From JACRLV01 sp045863555 (GTDB taxonomy: Bacteria > Planctomycetota > Phycisphaerae > UBA1845 > Fen-1342), in contig BTUU01000001.1 in NCBI GenBank assembly GCA_045863555.1, forward strand, positions 404,754 to 468,753: a DNA stretch of 64,000 nucleotides, given 5' to 3'. The notes beneath the pieces are model-generated. The model was not told where the DNA came from. It saw nothing but the letters and a program-made list of their open reading frames with translations, and did not search any database. Shown piece by piece: positions 50,685 to 58,321 of this stretch. How positions within the stretch are numbered: the first letter of the stretch is position 1; each line of letters opens with the position of its first letter. A program made the translations under genes and the position numbers.

Positions 50685-53399
50685 ATGCGAAACCTATCGC
50701 TGACTTTTGCGGTGTTCGGGCTCGTCGTCTGCGCGGGGGCGCAGGAAATGCTCGCCCGACACGAGGCCGCCCTGGATTCGCCCGGCCGGGGCGATGAACT
50801 CTACCGGCTGGTCAAACGATTCGACTTCGACGAGCGCAAACTCGGCAACTTCGAAGACGTCCCGATGCACTGGCAGCGGCTGGCCGGTGAGGGCCTGCCG
50901 GCGTTCAGCAACGGGCGTTTCGACGACAAGGCCGGGCGGAGCGCGCCGCCCTCGTTTGCGCTGCGTCTCCAGACCGGCAACGTCGCGTACGAGTATTCGC
51001 ATTCCGACCTGATCGCGACGTCCGACTCGGATTACCTGGTCACCGGCTACATCCGCGCGGAAAACGTCCGGCATTCCCGGGCGTTCATGGCGGCGTATCT
51101 GGTCGATCAGTTCGGCCAGCGGATCTCCGGCAGTGAACGGATCTCGCAGTTGATCGAGTCGACGGCCGACGAGTCGCAGCCCTGGCAGCGGGTCATGCTG
51201 GAGGTGCCGGGTGAATTTCCCAGCGCCCGGGCGCTGCGGCTGCAATTCTGGATTCTCCAGGCGTCTGCCTGGCGTACGCCCGATCCGGCGGAGGTGGATC
51301 CGATCCAGCGGCAGGACATCCGCGCCACCGCCTGGTTCGATGACGTCGAGGTTCTCCGGCTGCCGCGCGCGCGGCTGCGGTTTTCGAACTCCGGCGGCCT
51401 GGTGCTGCCCGGCCGTTCCGAGTCCTTCATCTTCGACGTCGCGAACACCACGTCGCAGGACCTGACGGCCCAACTGCTGATTTTTGATTCCGCCGGAAAC
51501 GAAGTGCATCGTTCGTCGCAGACGCTGCCGCGCGGGACGGAAACCGCGGCGCTGCGGCGAGGTCCGGCGCCCGGGGCCGAGCGGATCGAGCAGCGGGCCG
51601 CGCGCGCGGCCGTGCCGAAACTGCCGGAGGGTCTGTACGAGGCCGATCTGCGCGTCTTCGCGGCGAGCGAGCTGCTGTTCGAGCGGCGGCTTCGATTCGC
51701 GGTGCTCGCGTCGCTGCCGGATACGCCCGAGCCGGCGGTCGACCTGGGTGTGGACATCGGCGCATGGCGCGGCGGGGCCAGCGACGGCCTGGTTGGCCTC
51801 CTGTCGGAATTGGGAGTCGGCGCCTGCAAGATCGGCGTGGAGATGGAGCCATCCGCCGGGGAACCCAACGGAAATGCCCGACTGCTCTCGATCGGACAGG
51901 TCGTCCACGAAGCGGCGAAACGGCGCATCGAGACGATCGGCGTCATCGCGCCTCCGGGGCCGGGTGCGGGTGTGCAGTATCGGACCGCGCTCGATCTGGT
52001 CCAGCAGGAGCGCGACTGGCGGCGGTTCATGAGTCCGGCCTTCGCGCATTTCGGCGGCATGCTGCCGTCGTGGCAGGTCGACGCGGAGGTCGCCGGGGTG
52101 ACGACCTCGACCGTCTGGCAGCCCGCCCACGTCGCCGCCGTGCGCGAGCACCTACGTCGCTTCGTCACGTCGCCGGAGATCATCGTTCCGACGTCGATAC
52201 ACGCGGATTCCGCGGCGGGCGCGTTCAAGAATTCGATCCGGATTCCGGAGTCGATCCCATCACGCGATCTTGCCCGCGCGTTTGCGCATTTTCGGGAAAT
52301 CGGCGCCGAGAACGCCTGGATTTCGCTTCAGACCGGCGCGGAGACGCCCCGCGGCGGCGCGGACCCGGGCCGCCTGTATGAACTGACGCGGCGGTTCGTC
52401 ATGGCCAAGGCGTGCGGGGCAGGCCGCTTGTTCTTCGACGCGCCGTTCCGGCGCAGCGCGGAACCGGGCGGTTCGTGGGAGCCGACCCCCGAGTTTCCGG
52501 TGCTGCGGACGCTGTCGCGCGTGCTCGGCGGCAAGGAACTGGTCGCGGTCATGCGGCCCAACCCGGACGTGATCGCCTGCTTCTTTCGCGGCGGGGGGCG
52601 GGCGTGCATGGTGCTGTGGAGCTGGCGGGCGGACGCCGCGACGTCGACGCTCGACCTGTACCTGGGCGACGCGCCACACGTGATCGATATCTGGGGGCAG
52701 CCGATTCCCCTCCGCGTGGAGCGGCGACGCACGCGGCTCGAAGTCGGCGAAGCACCGCTGATCGTCGACGGGATGGATTCGCCGCAGGCGCTTTTCCAGG
52801 CGAGCTTCCGCGTTTCCCCGACGAGCGTCCAGCAGCATGCCCCCGAGCCGCGCCCGGTCGTCCGCTTTCGCAATCCCTATCCCGAGCGGATCGCCGGCCG
52901 GATGTCGATCACCCCGCCCCCGGACTGGGAGCTGAATCCGACGAGCGTGAGCTTTGACCTGGAGCCGGGCGCGGAACTGGAGCACGACCTCGCATTCACG
53001 CTGCCGCCGCGCCAGCCGGCGTCGGTTCATGACCTGAAAGTTCACATCAGCGTGCTCAGCCCGGAGCGGGCGGATTTCGACTTCACCGAGCGGCTTTCCG
53101 TGGGGCTGCAGGACATCGACGTGATCAACATCCCGCGCTGGCAGGGCACGGAGCTGCACGTGGAACAGACGCTCGTGAATCGCTCGACGAAGCCGGTTCG
53201 CTTCGAGTCGTTCTGCGTTGCGAAGAACCGGCAGCGCGCGGATGGGCTGTTCATCGACGTGCCGCCCGGCGGACGCCTTTCGCAGGTCTATGTCTTTACG
53301 GATGCTTCCGATCTCGCTGAAAGCCTGCTGCACATGGGGATCCAGGAGATCCGGGGCGATCGGCGCCTGAATCAGCTTGTCGAGGTTCCCCGGCCGTGA
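50685..53399 (+). CDS. Large exported protein, possible glycosidase-like barrel with beta domains
   Basis: 904 residues with a signal peptide (MRNLSLTFAVFGLVVCAGAQ). Residues 40-215 look like a carbohydrate-binding-type beta sandwich (FALRLQTGNVAYEYSHSDLI, YLVTGYIRAENVRHSRAFMA). Residues 360-650 have alternating strands and helices compatible with a TIM barrel (DLGVDIGAWRGGASDGLVGL, RIETIGVIAPPGPGAGVQYR, LVAVMRPNPDVIACFFRGGG). The last 180 residues are again beta-rich and Ig-like (PERIAGRMSITPPPDWELNP). No catalytic motif was recognised, so the barrel assignment is inference. A GATAAA sequence lies about 14 bases before the ATG. It precedes ricT by 12 bases. Confidence 0.55.
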   Translation: MRNLSLTFAVFGLVVCAGAQEMLARHEAALDSPGRGDELYRLVKRFDFDERKLGNFEDVPMHWQRLAGEGLPAFSNGRFDDKAGRSAPPSFALRLQTGNVAYEYSHSDLIATSDSDYLVTGYIRAENVRHSRAFMAAYLVDQFGQRISGSERISQLIESTADESQPWQRVMLEVPGEFPSARALRLQFWILQASAWRTPDPAEVDPIQRQDIRATAWFDDVEVLRLPRARLRFSNSGGLVLPGRSESFIFDVANTTSQDLTAQLLIFDSAGNEVHRSSQTLPRGTETAALRRGPAPGAERIEQRAARAAVPKLPEGLYEADLRVFAASELLFERRLRFAVLASLPDTPEPAVDLGVDIGAWRGGASDGLVGLLSELGVGACKIGVEMEPSAGEPNGNARLLSIGQVVHEAAKRRIETIGVIAPPGPGAGVQYRTALDLVQQERDWRRFMSPAFAHFGGMLPSWQVDAEVAGVTTSTVWQPAHVAAVREHLRRFVTSPEIIVPTSIHADSAAGAFKNSIRIPESIPSRDLARAFAHFREIGAENAWISLQTGAETPRGGADPGRLYELTRRFVMAKACGAGRLFFDAPFRRSAEPGGSWEPTPEFPVLRTLSRVLGGKELVAVMRPNPDVIACFFRGGGRACMVLWSWRADAATSTLDLYLGDAPHVIDIWGQPIPLRVERRRTRLEVGEAPLIVDGMDSPQALFQASFRVSPTSVQQHAPEPRPVVRFRNPYPERIAGRMSITPPPDWELNPTSVSFDLEPGAELEHDLAFTLPPRQPASVHDLKVHISVLSPERADFDFTERLSVGLQDIDVINIPRWQGTELHVEQTLVNRSTKPVRFESFCVAKNRQRADGLFIDVPPGGRLSQVYVFTDASDLAESLLHMGIQEIRGDRRLNQLVEVPRP

Positions 53400-53405
53400 C
53401 AGAAT
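53400..53405 (+). promoter_or_regulatory. -10 element for ricT, leaderless position
   Basis: CAGAAT followed by six bases and then the ATG at 53412. TTGTCG lies 17 bases upstream (53377-53382), the only leaderless candidate here with a plausible -35 box. The element overlaps the last codon and stop of the preceding gene. Confidence 0.5.
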
Positions 53406-53411
53406 GCGGCC

Positions 53412-54791
53412 ATGGCGGAACTGCCGATCAAGAATCCCCCGCGCGACGAGGGCGGGTGCGGAACATCCTGCGGCGCCGGGCTTGAGAAGATCTACCCGGC
53501 GACCGCGATCCGTTACGGCGCGATGCGCTGGGTGGGGGAGTTCCGCTATCGCCCGGGAAGCGTCTTTCGCTGCGGCGGAAAGGTGGTCATCGAGACTGAC
53601 CGCGGCGTCGAGATCGGCGAACAGGTCAGCCTGACCTGCAACGGATGTTCCAAGTCCGTCAGCCGTGAACAGATCAAGCGCTACGTCGAGGCCAGCGGGG
53701 CTGATTTTTACAAGCTGCGCGCGGGACGGATCCTCCGCGAGGCCACGCCCCAGGACCTGCTCGAGCACGAGAAGCTGAACGCCAAGCTGCACGAGGATAT
53801 CGATCGCGCTAGCCTGATCGCGGCCCAGGTCGGCCTCGAGATCGCGATTGTGACGGTTGAGCACCTGCTCGGCGGCGAGCGGATCGTGTTCTACTTCCGC
53901 CATGATGAGGGCCGTGTCGATTTTCGCGACCTCGTCAAGGAACTCGCCCACTACTACCAGACGCGGATCCAGATGGTGCAGGTGGGCGCACGCGACGAAG
54001 CGCGGCTCGTCGCGGATTACGAGATCTGCGGCCGCGAGTGCTGCTGCCGCAATTTCCTCAAGAAGCTCCGGCCCGTGAACATGAAGATGGCCAAGCTTCA
54101 GAAATCGACCCTCGATCCGACGAAGGTCTCCGGGCGCTGCGGGCGGCTCCGCTGCTGCCTGCGCTACGAGCACGAGGGTTATGAAGAACTGGATGCGAAG
54201 CTGCCGCGCGCCGGGCTCTGGGTGGAAACCGAATTCGGCGTCGGACAGATCATCGACCGCCAGGTCCTTACGCAGCTGCTCATGATCCGAACGACGGAAG
54301 GGCGCGTTGTGACGGTGCCGGCGGAAGAACTGCGCGCCGTCGACGTCGCGCCCCCGCCGCCGCCCGCGGAGGGATTCGAGACGGGTTACCGCGGCCGGCG
54401 CACGGATTCCCTCGACCGGGGCCGGCCGGATCGCCGGCGCGACCGGCCGCCGCGTCGGGATGAGCCTCCGCGCCGCGCGCCGGCGGGCGAATCGGGGATG
54501 GCGGATGAACCCGCCCCTGACGGCAACGAGGCAGTACCGGATGCGGAGGCTCCGTCGTCATTCGAGGCGACCGAAGAACTGGCGGGCGACGGCGGCCGAG
54601 GTCTGGACGTCGAGGCCGGCGCGGAAACGCCCCCGGGCGGGGACGCCGGGCAGGCGGGCGGGGCGGCAGAGGGCGGGCGGCGTCGGGAGGGCCGACGACG
54701 CCGGAATCGGCGCCGGTTCCGCGGACCGCGGCGCGACGGACCGGGCGGCGGATCGGCAGGTGGCGACGCGCCCGCAGGGGGCGGCGAATGA
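53412..54791 (+). CDS. ricT: PSP1-domain protein RicT-like, with basic C-terminal extension
   Basis: 459 residues. In Bacillus the RicT (YaaT) protein with RicA and RicF forms an iron-sulfur complex affecting RNA processing. The PSP1 core spans about 75-275: SGADFYKLRAGRILREATPQ, EKLNAKLHEDIDRASLIAAQ, GERIVFYFRHDEGRVDFRDL and QMVQVGARDEARLVADYEIC. The Cys signature follows, with CGRECCCRNFLKKLRP and VSGRCGRLRCCLRYEHEGY. An extra Cys-rich N-terminus (GGCGTSCG, CNGCSKS) may bind metal. The last 140 residues are acidic and then Arg/Gly-rich (GRRRREGRRRRNRRR-type), a possible RNA-binding tail. It overlaps the next gene by 4 bases. Confidence 0.9.
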   Translation: MAELPIKNPPRDEGGCGTSCGAGLEKIYPATAIRYGAMRWVGEFRYRPGSVFRCGGKVVIETDRGVEIGEQVSLTCNGCSKSVSREQIKRYVEASGADFYKLRAGRILREATPQDLLEHEKLNAKLHEDIDRASLIAAQVGLEIAIVTVEHLLGGERIVFYFRHDEGRVDFRDLVKELAHYYQTRIQMVQVGARDEARLVADYEICGRECCCRNFLKKLRPVNMKMAKLQKSTLDPTKVSGRCGRLRCCLRYEHEGYEELDAKLPRAGLWVETEFGVGQIIDRQVLTQLLMIRTTEGRVVTVPAEELRAVDVAPPPPPAEGFETGYRGRRTDSLDRGRPDRRRDRPPRRDEPPRRAPAGESGMADEPAPDGNEAVPDAEAPSSFEATEELAGDGGRGLDVEAGAETPPGGDAGQAGGAAEGGRRREGRRRRNRRRFRGPRRDGPGGGSAGGDAPAGGGE

Positions 54792-55180
54792 CCATGGACG
54801 CCGGCCCGATGTCGCTCCAGGAGGCGATCCGCCATGACGGGCGCTATCCGCCCGACGCCTACGAGTTCCTCTTCCGCGGGCTCGAACGCGCGGCCCGGCA
54901 GCTCCACGGCGAGCGGCGCGGGCGCCAGCCGCGGCATGTATCGGGACAGGACCTGTGCGAGGGGCTTCGCGTCGAGGCCCTGCACCGCTGGGGTCCGCTG
55001 GCTCGGGCCGTGCTCGGAAAGTGGCGGATTCGCCGGACGCGCGATTTCGGTGAAATGGTCATGTTCCTCGTAGGCCTGGACGTCCTGAGCCGCCAGGAAT
55101 CTGACTGCATCGAGGACTTCGACGACGTGTACGAGTTCGAGGCGGCCTTCGGTCAGATCCGCGTTGAGATCGACGAATGA
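54788..55180 (+). CDS. Minf_1886 family protein
   Basis: 130 residues, matching the small uncharacterised Minf_1886 family: DGRYPPDAYEFLFRGLERAA, RQPRHVSGQDLCEGLRVEAL, FGPLAR-like HRWGPLARAVLGKWRIRRTR, DFGEMVMFLVGLDVLSRQ and DCIEDFDDVYEFEAAF. Function unknown. It overlaps ricT and mtnA by ATGA on both sides, so the three are likely translated from one mRNA. Confidence 0.88.
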   Translation: MTMDAGPMSLQEAIRHDGRYPPDAYEFLFRGLERAARQLHGERRGRQPRHVSGQDLCEGLRVEALHRWGPLARAVLGKWRIRRTRDFGEMVMFLVGLDVLSRQESDCIEDFDDVYEFEAAFGQIRVEIDE

Positions 55181-56316
55181 CCGGGTCAGACAGCGCGCAG
55201 CGCGGCGTGACGCGAGGATGCATGGATCTCGACGCAGTTACAAGCGGACGAAGGCTCGAGCACTCCCTTTTCACCGACCTCCCGCCGACCGTGGCCTGGA
55301 TCGGCGGCGAGGACGGTTTCCTCCAGTTGCTCGACCAGACGCGCCTGCCCGAAACGGTCGCCGTGCGGCGGTGTGACGACGCTCGATCTGTTTTCGACGC
55401 GATTCGCGAATTGTGCGTCCGCGGCGCGCCGGCGATCGGCGTCGCCGGCGCGTACGGCGTTTGCGTGGCCGCCCGGCCGTTGCGCTCGTCTCTCGAATTT
55501 CTCCGCGGCACGCGCGAGGCCGCGGAATTTCTCAAGAGTTCGCGGCCGACGGCGGTGAATCTGGCCTGGGCGATCGATCGCGTCTTGGCGGTCGCGGGCG
55601 CCCACCGGTCGGAGCCGCCGGCTTCGATCTGGTCGGCGATGCTCGCGGAATGCCACGCGATCAGCCTCGAGGAATCGCGCGCGTGCCGGGCGATCGGCGA
55701 GGCCGGGGCGCGGCTGATCCGCGACGGTGCAGGAATCCTGACGCACTGCAACGCGGGCGCGCTGGCCACGACCGCCTACGGCACGGCGCTGGCACCGATG
55801 TACGTCGCACGCGAGCGCGGCGTACACTTCCAGGTCTACGCGGATGAAACGCGGCCGCTGCTTCAGGGCGCGCGCCTGACGGCGTTCGAGCTCGCCGCCG
55901 CGGGGATCGACGTGACGGTGCTTTGCGACGGGGCCGCGGCGGCGGCGATGGCGAGCGGCCGGGTCAACCTGGTGATCGTTGGGGCGGACCGGATCGCGGC
56001 GAATGGCGACACGGCGAACAAGATCGGAACGTACGCGGTCGCCTTGGCCGCGCGGCGGCACGGAATCCCGTTCTATGTGGCGGCGCCGCCGAGCACTTTC
56101 GACCGGTCGCTGGCCGACGGGCGGGGGATCCCGATCGAGGAGCGGGCGTCGGGCGAGGTTTCGGAGGGGTTCGGGAGGCGTACGGTTGCGCGGGATGTGC
56201 GCTGCTGGAACCCGGCGTTTGACGTGACTCCGGCGGACCTGATCACGGGAATCATCGTTCCGGGGCGGGTATTGGAACCGGTTACGGCGGAAAAAATCGC
56301 GGATTTTTTTGGCTGA
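55177..56316 (+). CDS. mtnA: S-methyl-5-thioribose-1-phosphate isomerase
   Basis: 379 residues. Methionine salvage enzyme that converts 5-methylthioribose-1-phosphate to the ribulose form. The conserved PPTVAWIGGEDGFLQLLDQT is followed by RCDDARSVFDAIRELCVRGA with PAIGV. Later segments ILTHCNAGALATTAYGTALA, FQVYADETRPLLQGARLTAF, CDGAAAAAMASGRVNLVIVG with ADRI, and GIIVPGRVLEPVTAEKI are canonical. Catalytic Cys and Asp are present. The true start may be a later ATG near MDLDAVTSG, as the first 15 residues are unlike the family. No mtnK, mtnB or mtnC is nearby. Confidence 0.94.
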   Translation: MTGSDSAQRGVTRGCMDLDAVTSGRRLEHSLFTDLPPTVAWIGGEDGFLQLLDQTRLPETVAVRRCDDARSVFDAIRELCVRGAPAIGVAGAYGVCVAARPLRSSLEFLRGTREAAEFLKSSRPTAVNLAWAIDRVLAVAGAHRSEPPASIWSAMLAECHAISLEESRACRAIGEAGARLIRDGAGILTHCNAGALATTAYGTALAPMYVARERGVHFQVYADETRPLLQGARLTAFELAAAGIDVTVLCDGAAAAAMASGRVNLVIVGADRIAANGDTANKIGTYAVALAARRHGIPFYVAAPPSTFDRSLADGRGIPIEERASGEVSEGFGRRTVARDVRCWNPAFDVTPADLITGIIVPGRVLEPVTAEKIADFFG

Positions 56317-56320
56317 GGGC

Positions 56321-56348
56321 TTGCAAAGCGGTGTGGTCCGCCTATTCT
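56321..56348 (+). promoter_or_regulatory. Promoter of the small-peptide array
   Basis: TTGCAA (56321-56326), 16 bases, TATTCT (56343-56348), just after mtnA. The predicted start is near 56355. The leader of about 170 bases contains a CTCC-GAAA-GGAG tetraloop hairpin near 56391-56402 and a stronger hairpin at 56473-56492. Confidence 0.6.
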
Positions 56349-56472
56349 GCGGGGGGTATGTATCGGTGCGGTCACGTCTGGGCGCGTCCTCCGAAAGGAG
56401 AAGTACGCTCCCAAACCCCGCAATTTGATTGAATTCGCATTCGGTGCGCCCGGTGTGTAGCCTGGCGCAGGT

Positions 56473-56492
56473 TGATCCCAAAGGACGGATCA
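56473..56492 (+). other. Leader hairpin before peptide 1
   Basis: TGATCC and GGATCA form a perfect 6-bp stem with an 8-base loop (CAAAGGAC), about 32 bases before the first peptide start. Confidence 0.45.
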
Positions 56493-56524
56493 AAGTGGAG
56501 TTCCTCAGCTTGGAGGCTCTTGTG

Positions 56525-56650
56525 ATGAAGAAGTTCTGGATGAAGGGTGCAACGTTGGCGTTGACGGGCACCGTGCTGTCGCTCGGTATGGGCGGCGGCT
56601 GCCTTTCGACGATCATTCAGCGCATCCTGGTCGCGGTCAATTTCGACTAA
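56525..56650 (+). CDS. Small secreted peptide 1 of the array
   Basis: 41 residues: MKKFWMKGATLALTGTVLSL, then GMGGGCLSTIIQRIL and a short end. A basic start and a hydrophobic helix are followed by a Gly-rich Cys site, a likely export signal, leaving a tail of about 16 residues. Shine-Dalgarno GGAGG lies about 10 bases upstream. No homologue is recognised. It belongs to a run of seven ORFs with the same layout, which is the main reason to call it a gene. Confidence 0.62.
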   Translation: MKKFWMKGATLALTGTVLSLGMGGGCLSTIIQRILVAVNFD

Positions 56651-56685
56651 CTGTGGCTAACCACCTCACTACGGAGAAAAAGCAG

Positions 56686-56835
56686 ATGAAGATCAAGGCG
56701 AAGATGATGGCGCTGGCGCTCGTCGCTGGCGCGTCCGTGTTCCACATCGGCTGCTCGCTCGGCTCGATCGGCTGGGTCGGCCAGTTCATCGGCGACGCCC
56801 TCGGCGACGCCCTCTGGCTCGGCGGCATTGACTAA
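56686..56835 (+). CDS. Small secreted peptide 2 of the array
   Basis: 49 residues: MKIKAKMMALALVAGASVFH, then IGC and SLGSIGWVGQFIGDALGDAL. Basic start, hydrophobic stretch, then a Cys at residue 23. The tail is amphipathic with repeated GDAL units and Trp, suggesting membrane association. Shine-Dalgarno GGAGA upstream. The gap to peptide 1 contains GTGG-CTAA-CCAC, a small hairpin. Function unknown. Confidence 0.65.
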   Translation: MKIKAKMMALALVAGASVFHIGCSLGSIGWVGQFIGDALGDALWLGGID

Positions 56836-56888
56836 GGTTCCTGGTTAACTCTCGGATCGCGCAACGCGACCGCTTCATGGAGAAGAAA

Positions 56889-57065
56889 ATGACGAAGATC
56901 AAGTGGATGGTTCTCTCGGCGCTGGCCCTCGGCGGTACGCTGTTCCACAGCGCCGGCTTCGGCTGCCTCCAGCCCGTCTGGGACGGCTTCCTCAACGGCT
57001 TCCCGACGAACAACCGCTGGCTGAACATCGGTATCGACGTCCTGAAGGAAGAGCTGTTCAGCTAA
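56889..57065 (+). CDS. Small secreted peptide 3 of the array
   Basis: 58 residues: MTKIKWMVLSALALGGTLFH, then SAGFGCLQPVWDGFLNG, ending DVLKEELFS. The same layout as its neighbours: basic start, hydrophobic segment, Cys at residue 26, aromatic and hydrophobic tail. Shine-Dalgarno GGAG upstream. The gap before it contains the hairpin TCGCG-CAA-CGCGA at 56857-56869. Function unknown. Confidence 0.65.
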   Translation: MTKIKWMVLSALALGGTLFHSAGFGCLQPVWDGFLNGFPTNNRWLNIGIDVLKEELFS

Positions 57066-57235
57066 TCTGCTCCGGACGCGGCTTGGTTGGCCTCGAAGGC
57101 CAAACCGGGTTGGATGACCCGAAAAGAATCGCCCCGGCGTCGCGGGCGACGCGTCACGGATGGTTTCGGCTCACAGATGGAATTCTCGTCCGGCCTCGGT
57201 CGGCCGAGTCCGCGTCCTGCGGAAAGGAGACTCAG
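57066..57235 (+). other. 170-base inter-peptide region with two hairpins
   Basis: Between peptides 3 and 4 lie a perfect 7-bp hairpin TTGGCCT-CGA-AGGCCAA (57087-57103) and CGGGT-TGGATG-ACCCG (57106-57121). The second is followed by AAAAG, not a U-run. The region may hold a promoter or attenuator for peptide 4. No ORF here looks coding. Confidence 0.5.
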
Positions 57236-57385
57236 ATGGTTCGCAAGTTCGCCACGCTGGCGCTCATGACCAGCGGTTTCACGATGGCCCTCGGCCTCAA
57301 CTGCCTGCCGAACATCGGCACCAGCTTCCAGGGAATCCTGGATAACTTCGGCCTGGGTGACCTCTTCGGCGGCATCCTCGGCTAA
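57236..57385 (+). CDS. Small secreted peptide 4 of the array
   Basis: 49 residues: MVRKFATLALMTSGFTMALG, then LNCLPNIGTSFQGILDNFGL and a GDLFGGILG end. The core LGLNCLPNIG is shared exactly with peptide 5, so the two are paralogues. Cys at residue 23. The tail is an FxGILG-type amphipathic helix. Strong Shine-Dalgarno AAGGAGA upstream. It is followed 31 bases later by a clear terminator. Confidence 0.7.
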   Translation: MVRKFATLALMTSGFTMALGLNCLPNIGTSFQGILDNFGLGDLFGGILG

Positions 57386-57416
57386 GTCGGGATCCCGTTC
57401 GACGAACAACTAGGAC

Positions 57417-57449
57417 GGGGCGGCGGGAAATGTCCGTCGCCCCGTTTTT
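57417..57449 (+). terminator. Intrinsic terminator after peptide 4
   Basis: GGGGCGGCGG and CCGTCGCCCC form a 10-bp stem (one G-U pair) around a 7-base loop. After one further G comes TTTTT. It is the clearest rho-independent terminator in the window and ends the transcript of peptides 1-4. Confidence 0.9.
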
Positions 57450-57473
57450 GCTTCCCCCACGACGAGGTGACCG

Positions 57474-57632
57474 GTGCGCACGCGATTCAGAGCCTGGCTC
57501 ATGATTGGATTCACGATTCTCCCGGCGCTGGGCCTCAACTGCCTCCCGAACATCGGCGGCCGGATCGCCGACACCCTCGACTACTTCGTCGGTTTCCCGC
57601 CCGGAGACGCAATCGTCCGGACCTCTCCCTGA
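57474..57632 (+). CDS. Small secreted peptide 5 of the array
   Basis: 52 residues from a GTG: VRTRFRAWLMIGFTILPALG, then LNCLPNIGGRIADTLDYFVG with a FPPGDAIVRTSP end. Paralogue of peptide 4 by the shared LGLNCLPNIG. Shine-Dalgarno-like GAGGTGA upstream. It lies 25 bases past the terminator with no obvious promoter of its own, so it may be weakly expressed or a decaying copy. Confidence 0.55.
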   Translation: MRTRFRAWLMIGFTILPALGLNCLPNIGGRIADTLDYFVGFPPGDAIVRTSP

Positions 57633-57681
57633 CGCTGCTGATGCGTTTTTTCGAGCGGTCCGTAAATCTCGCGCGGGTCAC

Positions 57682-57711
57682 TTGAACGGTCAGCCGGGAC
57701 GGTGTTATTAT
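57682..57711 (+). promoter_or_regulatory. Promoter for peptides 6 and 7
   Basis: TTGAAC (57682-57687), 18 bases, TATTAT (57706-57711). The predicted start is near 57718, about 50 bases before peptide 6. It is clearly separate from the array's first promoter. Confidence 0.65.
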
Positions 57712-57767
57712 TCCTCCGACGAGTCCGTAACGGGCGGGTGCCTGACGCGACGATTTGGAGCCCCCGA

Positions 57768-58004
57768 ATGAAAAATCGATCGAGACAGTGGAAGCGCATT
57801 CTCGCCCTTTGCGCGGGCGCGACGCTTTTCCAGGTCGGCCTGTTCCCCAGCGGCTGTGCCGGCTTCGTGAGCAACGGCCTCATTACCGCGTTCGATTTCT
57901 GCGGTGTCCTGAACTGCACCGGCGGCTCTTATTTCAATCTCTGCGACCCGACTCAGACGATCATCCTGATCGACTGTCCCGCGGCCGCCGAGGAAAACCC
58001 GTAA
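57768..58004 (+). CDS. Small secreted peptide 6 of the array, Cys-rich
   Basis: 78 residues from ATG 57768 (GGAG upstream): basic MKNRSRQWKRILALCAGATL, then FQVGLFPSGCAGFVSNGLIT. The tail FDFCGVLNCTGGSYFNLCDP is followed by TQTIILIDCPAAAEENP. The tail has four further Cys and may form disulfides. It is longer than peptides 1-5 but shares their signal layout and position. Function unknown. Confidence 0.68.
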   Translation: MKNRSRQWKRILALCAGATLFQVGLFPSGCAGFVSNGLITAFDFCGVLNCTGGSYFNLCDPTQTIILIDCPAAAEENP

Positions 58005-58022
58005 CGATCGGAGACGATACGC

Positions 58023-58292
58023 ATGCGCCCACGCACCTATGCAAAACTGGCTGCTCTCGCCGCCCCGATCGCCACGGGCGGCTTGGCGTTTCAATTGAGC
58101 TGCTCCGGGATCACCAACCTCCTGGGTCAGGTCAATCCCTGCGGCACGATCCTCGCCTGCGATCCCGCGCTCTACCGCCTGATCGCGGCCGACATCGACG
58201 GCCCCGGCGTCCGTCCGGAGATCGACATCTTCTGCACGTACCCGCCGTTCTGCGAGAATGACCCGATTCTCGGCGTTGGCCAGAACCCATAG
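58023..58292 (+). CDS. Small secreted peptide 7 of the array, Cys-rich
   Basis: 89 residues: MRPRTYAKLAALAAPIATGG, then LAFQLSCSGITNLLGQVNPC. The body continues GTILACDPALYRLIAADIDG and ends CTYPPFCENDPILGVGQNP. Signal-like N-terminus, Cys at residue 27 and four more Cys in the tail, as in peptide 6. Shine-Dalgarno GGAGA upstream; the start is 18 bases after peptide 6, so the two are cotranscribed. No family recognised. Confidence 0.7.
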   Translation: MRPRTYAKLAALAAPIATGGLAFQLSCSGITNLLGQVNPCGTILACDPALYRLIAADIDGPGVRPEIDIFCTYPPFCENDPILGVGQNP

Positions 58293-58321
58293 CCTTCGCC
58301 GCGTTTTCGTGAAACGAGAAC

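Noticed and set aside
56525..58292. Standard lipoprotein signals in all peptides of the array
   Set aside because: The Cys follows Gly, Asn or Ser, but the -3 position is mostly not Leu/Val/Ile. They are called secreted peptides with a conserved Cys, not confirmed lipoproteins.
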